From: Robertmurraya kyonggiensis
Lineage (GTDB): Bacteria; Bacillota; Bacilli; Bacillales; Cytobacillaceae
DNA length: 64,000 nt
Assembly: GCF_005116465.1 (NCBI RefSeq)
Contig: NZ_SWBM01000003.1
Coordinates: 62,001 to 126,000 of the forward strand
Direction: 5' to 3'
Shown: positions 60,968 through 64,000 of the stretch, one piece after another
Position numbering within the stretch: the stretch's first letter is position 1
Layout: every line of letters begins with the position of its first letter
Translations under genes and position numbers: made by a program
Notes under the pieces: model-generated
Database searches by the model: none
Told to the model about the DNA's origin: nothing
The model's input: the letters and a program-made list of their open reading frames with translations, nothing else

Positions 60968-61017
60968 ACGAAAAAAACTTGTTGTTTTTTTCGTAAATGT
61001 CCTAAAGCCGACATTTA
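60968..61017. other. Two adjacent perfect hairpins in a 260-base gene-free gap
   Basis: ACGAAAAAAAC and GTTTTTTTCGT (60968-60994, 5-base loop), directly followed by TAAATGT and ACATTTA (60994-61017, 10-base loop). They lie after the weak hairpin GAGGAGC/GCTCCTC (about 60901-60924) that may end the RpiR transcript. The remainder of 60897-61155 holds nothing I recognise. Confidence 0.4.
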
Positions 61018-61155
61018 CACCTCTTACAAGGTTTAGTGCTACAAATTATTTTTGCTCGGCACTTTTCGCTGCCCTTTTCTGTTTTTAAAAGGAAATATTG
61101 CAATTCAATTAAATCAATTTTTATCTAAAAGCAACATTTTTTGCGAAAAGAGCCT

Positions 61156-62616
61156 TTATGTTCCGCAAAAGGTTTGATAAGGCTCGTCAGATGGACCTGG
61201 CAAAGTGCAATACTCTTCTTGTTCAGGAGTATAAGCAAATGGATTAGAAAGAACGGCTAGCAGTCGTTCCATTACTTCGTAATCACCTTTTTCAGCTGCT
61301 TCTAACGCTTCCTCCACTCGGTGGTTCCGTGGGATGACAGCTGGATTCGTTTTGCGCATTAATTCATGTGCAGCTTCTAAGGACTCTTCCTGTCGCCCTA
61401 GCCTTTGACGCCATCTCTCATACCAAATCGCAAATTCGCTTGAGCTAAATAAACTAGATTTCTGTGGGTCATTTAAAGTTAACGCTCTGAACGTATTTGT
61501 ATAATCGGCTTTGTTCATTTGCATCATTCCGAGGAGATTATCGATCAAAATTTTATCCTCTTCCTCTTCGTTAAAGAGTCCTAACTTTGCTCTCATTCCT
61601 GCCTGCCAATGTAATTGATACAATTCATTGTAGTTCGTAATCTCAGCCTGAGCGATTTTAACTGCCTCTTCTTGATCTTCATGAAGAAGTGTTAAAAGAC
61701 TTTCAGCAAACCGAGCGAGATTCCATCCTGCCATATATGGTTGATTAGCATAAGCATAGCGGCCTTGGACATCTATCGAACTAAACACCGTTTCAGGGTG
61801 ATACGTATCCATAAAAGCACACGGTCCATAATCAATCGTTTCTCCACTAATTGTCATATTATCCGTATTCATGACACCGTGGATAAAACCTACTAGTTGC
61901 CACTGGGCAATGAGCTTTGCTTGACGTTTGACCACTTCTTGAAGAAGCTTCAGATATTTTTCTTTATGATCTTCAATATATGGATAATGTCTCTTGATTG
62001 TATAGTCCGAAAGCTCCTTCAGCTTCTCTCCTTGAAAGGCAGCAACATATTGAAAAGTGCCGACCCGAATATGACTTGCAGCCACTCGGGTTAAGATTGC
62101 CCCCTGGAGCTTATCTTCACGATAGATAGGGTCCCCAGTTGTGACCACAGCAAGACTTCGCGTTGTAGGAATCCCTAATGCATGCATCGCTTCACTAATA
62201 ATGTATTCCCGTAACATCGGACCGAGTGCGGCACGTCCATCTCCACCACGTGAGTAAGGTGTTCGCCCTGAACCTTTAAGCTGGATATCCACTCTTTTGC
62301 CATTTGGTGTAATATGCTCCCCTATCAGAACTGCTCTTCCATCCCCTAACATATTAAAATGGCCAAATTGATGACCTGCGTAGGCTTGAGCTATAGGGAA
62401 TGCTCCGTCAAAAATTTCGTTGCCAGCAAATACTTCTATGTTTTCATCAGACTTTAATGCCTGAATATCTAATCCAAGCTCTCCTGCCAACGACTCATTG
62501 AGCTTGATTAACTTAGGTGAACTGACTGGACTTGGGTTGACCTTACTATAAAATGATTTGGACAATTCCGCATAACTATTGTCAAAGTTCCAACTGACCT
62601 TATTTTCCTCCGTCAT
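61156..62616 (-). CDS. selO: SelO-family protein adenylyltransferase (YdiU)
   Basis: A 486-residue pseudokinase of the SelO/UPF0061 family, which transfers AMP to protein hydroxyl groups and is linked to redox stress. [22 protein letters not shown] (located about 79-100), [20 protein letters not shown] (about 113-132), [11 protein letters not shown] (about 247) and DYGPCAFMD (about 262) are the family's nucleotide and metal blocks. It lacks the C-terminal selenocysteine or cysteine extension of eukaryotic forms, but a Cys is present in the final QTFCGT. Single gene, start with GGAGGG upstream. Confidence 0.93.
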   Translation of the reverse strand: MTEENKVSWNFDNSYAELSKSFYSKVNPSPVSSPKLIKLNESLAGELGLDIQALKSDENIEVFAGNEIFDGAFPIAQAYAGHQFGHFNMLGDGRAVLIGEHITPNGKRVDIQLKGSGRTPYSRGGDGRAALGPMLREYIISEAMHALGIPTTRSLAVVTTGDPIYREDKLQGAILTRVAASHIRVGTFQYVAAFQGEKLKELSDYTIKRHYPYIEDHKEKYLKLLQEVVKRQAKLIAQWQLVGFIHGVMNTDNMTISGETIDYGPCAFMDTYHPETVFSSIDVQGRYAYANQPYMAGWNLARFAESLLTLLHEDQEEAVKIAQAEITNYNELYQLHWQAGMRAKLGLFNEEEEDKILIDNLLGMMQMNKADYTNTFRALTLNDPQKSSLFSSSEFAIWYERWRQRLGRQEESLEAAHELMRKTNPAVIPRNHRVEEALEAAEKGDYEVMERLLAVLSNPFAYTPEQEEYCTLPGPSDEPYQTFCGT

Positions 62617-62700
62617 CGAAACCCTCCTTTTTAGAAAAGTAATCTACTTACTATTATAGATTACTTTTTCAACTTATATTAGGATTTCGATTCGCCAGAC

Positions 62701-63261
62701 TTACTCATATTTTGTTGGATCAACCGTAAAGGCATAGACTAAATAGATGACAAGACAAATTGCTGTTGTAATGAATCCCCAGCCAAGCGTTAATTGATCA
62801 ATGACTAAATAGTTGTTGCATAGCTGATCCTCTGACCAAATATATAGGGCCCCCATTCCAAAATATTTCACCGTAAAAATAATGATAATCAAATTTTTTC
62901 CTGCTTTCGTGAGCTTTTTCCAACTATCTCGTAAAGGAAATCCTGCTAAAAACGGCAAGCTGATAAACTTCCAAGCTTCGATCGCTTGAAGGGTTAATGC
63001 TTCATCCATCGTTCTTGGAATCGTCCAACAAATAATGACAATCATGAACAACGTAATACCTGGTATGCCGTTACTATTCCATTTTTCAAAAAAGCGAGGG
63101 AACCTTTTTAGAAAAATACCAGCCATTAAAAATCCAGAAATCACAAGCATCGGCATTTGCATATGCATATGGGTAATCATGATTGATTCTACTAAATTGG
63201 CAACAGGAGGCAGCATTAAGAAAATGTAGAATAGAAGTCCGTAGATGAATTGTGTCATCAT
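62701..63261 (-). CDS. Six-helix membrane protein of unknown function
   Basis: A 186-residue hydrophobic protein with about six membrane segments and short loops. Histidines in THMHMQMP (about 30-37) and a CWTIPRTMDEAL stretch could bind metal or haem. I do not recognise the family with confidence. It overlaps the SCO gene by 4 bases, so it is cotranslated with it. Functional coupling to copper delivery or cytochrome oxidase assembly is plausible from that coupling alone. Confidence 0.75.
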   Translation of the reverse strand: MMTQFIYGLLFYIFLMLPPVANLVESIMITHMHMQMPMLVISGFLMAGIFLKRFPRFFEKWNSNGIPGITLFMIVIICWTIPRTMDEALTLQAIEAWKFISLPFLAGFPLRDSWKKLTKAGKNLIIIIFTVKYFGMGALYIWSEDQLCNNYLVIDQLTLGWGFITTAICLVIYLVYAFTVDPTKYE

Positions 63262-63893
63262 TTCACACCCACTTCCTTTTCTAGAATGCTTGTCACTTTA
63301 ACAGCAGCCGCTTCAATTTCTGTAAAATCCATCACATCAATTAGTCGCCTATTTTTATCAACAAGATAAAAAGCTGAGTTATGGGTAAAGTTCCCTCTTC
63401 CATCGGGAATGACAATCACACCGAATTTTTCAAGCAATGAATCGAGTTCATTTTGGTCCTTAATTCTTGCCATCCTCCAAGTTTCCCCATCACTTTTAAA
63501 AGCCTTACGATATCTTTCTAGTGTTGACGGATCATCTCTTTCTGGATCAAAGCTGATACTTAGAAATACGATATCTTCTCCGATATATTTCTGTGGTAGT
63601 AAATCGTACACTTGAGCCATGTTATATTCCAATTGGGGACAAACCGTGTTACATGAGGTATAAAGGAATGTGATAAAAAGATACTTATCCTCAAACTCAG
63701 AAAGCGAGTAGGTTCTTCCTTTACTGTCCTCTAAGGTGACATCCGGGAACTCTGGTTGTTCATCCACAAGCTTATTTACCCTTGCTGTTTCTTCGGTAAA
63801 AGCTTTAAACCCATCTGTCCCAATATAAAACAAAACACAGCCAAACAAGATGACAACAAGTAAGGATATATTCGTATGTCGATTTTTGAACAT
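63258..63893 (-). CDS. SCO1/SenC family copper chaperone
   Basis: A 211-residue membrane-anchored thioredoxin-fold protein (B. subtilis BsSco/YpmQ type) delivering copper to the CuA site of cytochrome c oxidase. N-terminal anchor at about 9-25. Copper ligands: Cys81 and Cys85 in YTSCNTVCPQ, and His171 in NFTHNSAFYLVDK. The site is complete. Start at ATG 63893 (M-F-K-N-R) with GGAAGTG upstream; a GTG three codons earlier is in frame. First gene of a two-gene unit with the membrane protein at 62701. Confidence 0.9.
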   Translation of the reverse strand: MFKNRHTNISLLVVILFGCVLFYIGTDGFKAFTEETARVNKLVDEQPEFPDVTLEDSKGRTYSLSEFEDKYLFITFLYTSCNTVCPQLEYNMAQVYDLLPQKYIGEDIVFLSISFDPERDDPSTLERYRKAFKSDGETWRMARIKDQNELDSLLEKFGVIVIPDGRGNFTHNSAFYLVDKNRRLIDVMDFTEIEAAAVKVTSILEKEVGVK

Positions 63894-63935
63894 CGAAATC
63901 ACTTCCCAAATCTTTATTGCAAGTTCTTAAAGTAG

Positions 63936-63974
63936 AAAGAGACAGCCCCACAAGTGGTTCTATCTCTTTTTTTG
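63936..63974. terminator. Hairpin terminator at the right edge
   Basis: AAAGAGA and TCTCTTT outer arms and CCCAC/GTGG inner arms form a long stem. T's follow on both strands (TTTTTTT on plus). It probably ends a minus-strand gene beyond base 64000; only its last codons, if any, are inside the window. Confidence 0.7.
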
Positions 63975-64000
63975 AAAAATTTAGCGGCTAGAAACGATAA

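Noticed and set aside
63975-64000. C-terminal end of a minus-strand gene at the right edge
   Set aside because: Too few codons are visible to support a frame; only the terminator is listed.

Overview
The window is a chromosomal segment of an AT-rich Bacillus-like Firmicute. The evidence is strong AGGAGG-type ribosome sites, intrinsic terminators after most operons, and a gene set typical of Bacillaceae: opuA, the puc purine-catabolism regulon with a PucR box, murQ-murR-murP-mupG, RNase J, BcrC-like PAP2, glutaminase, SCO and selO. No rRNA, tRNA, CRISPR array, prophage or intact insertion sequence was seen. I cannot name the species.

Layout. 1-640: the start of a TerC-family gene behind a manganese (yybP-ykoY) riboswitch, and a 47-residue unknown gene. 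862-11.6 kb: a Cys/Met PLP enzyme, a drug-efflux MFS with divergent TetR regulator, an MBL hydrolase, the glycine-betaine importer opuA, a FetAB-type transporter and glutaminase. 11.8-15.4 kb: two tandem copies of a peptide-type ABC permease pair without ATPase or binding protein. 15.6-26.8 kb: small membrane protein, methyltransferase, a membrane-protein gene broken by an amber codon, glutathione peroxidase, chemoreceptor, HD-GYP and GGDEF-EAL proteins, PAP2 phosphatase, divergent polysaccharide deacetylase, HAD phosphatase. 27.4-30.4 kb: RNase J and an RlmI-like methyltransferase. 30.5-48.5 kb: purine catabolism. 48.7-55 kb: amino-sugar recycling. 55.7-60.9 kb: an ECF transporter of unknown substrate with PHP and RpiR proteins. 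61.1-63.9 kb: selO, a membrane protein and SCO.

How genes work together. Xanthine is oxidised to urate by the molybdenum dehydrogenase PucD-E-C (PucA and PucB mature its cofactor). Urate goes to 5-hydroxyisourate, then through PucM/UraH and UraD to allantoin, and through PucH, PucF and PucG to glyoxylate-linked products. No classical uricase is present. A flavoprotein lies exactly between uraD and uraH and is the candidate urate hydroxylase. MurP imports and phosphorylates MurNAc; MupG cleaves MurNAc-6P-GlcNAc; MurQ removes lactate; NagA and NagB feed the product to fructose-6-phosphate.

The least explained structure is in the intergenic DNA. Four separate arrays (19.7, 27.1, 47.5 and 55.1 kb) are tandem repeats with exactly the same 52-bp period. 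Each unit carries a 12-3-12 imperfect palindrome, although primary sequence differs between arrays. Two arrays contain higher-order units (104 bp alternation; 156 bp block duplication). A second family, of about 195 bp with four GGAA/TTCC palindromes at conserved 51-61-51 spacing, occurs three times. Other notable items are a probable ATT start codon for murR and a pair of terminator-like hairpins behind the manganese riboswitch.
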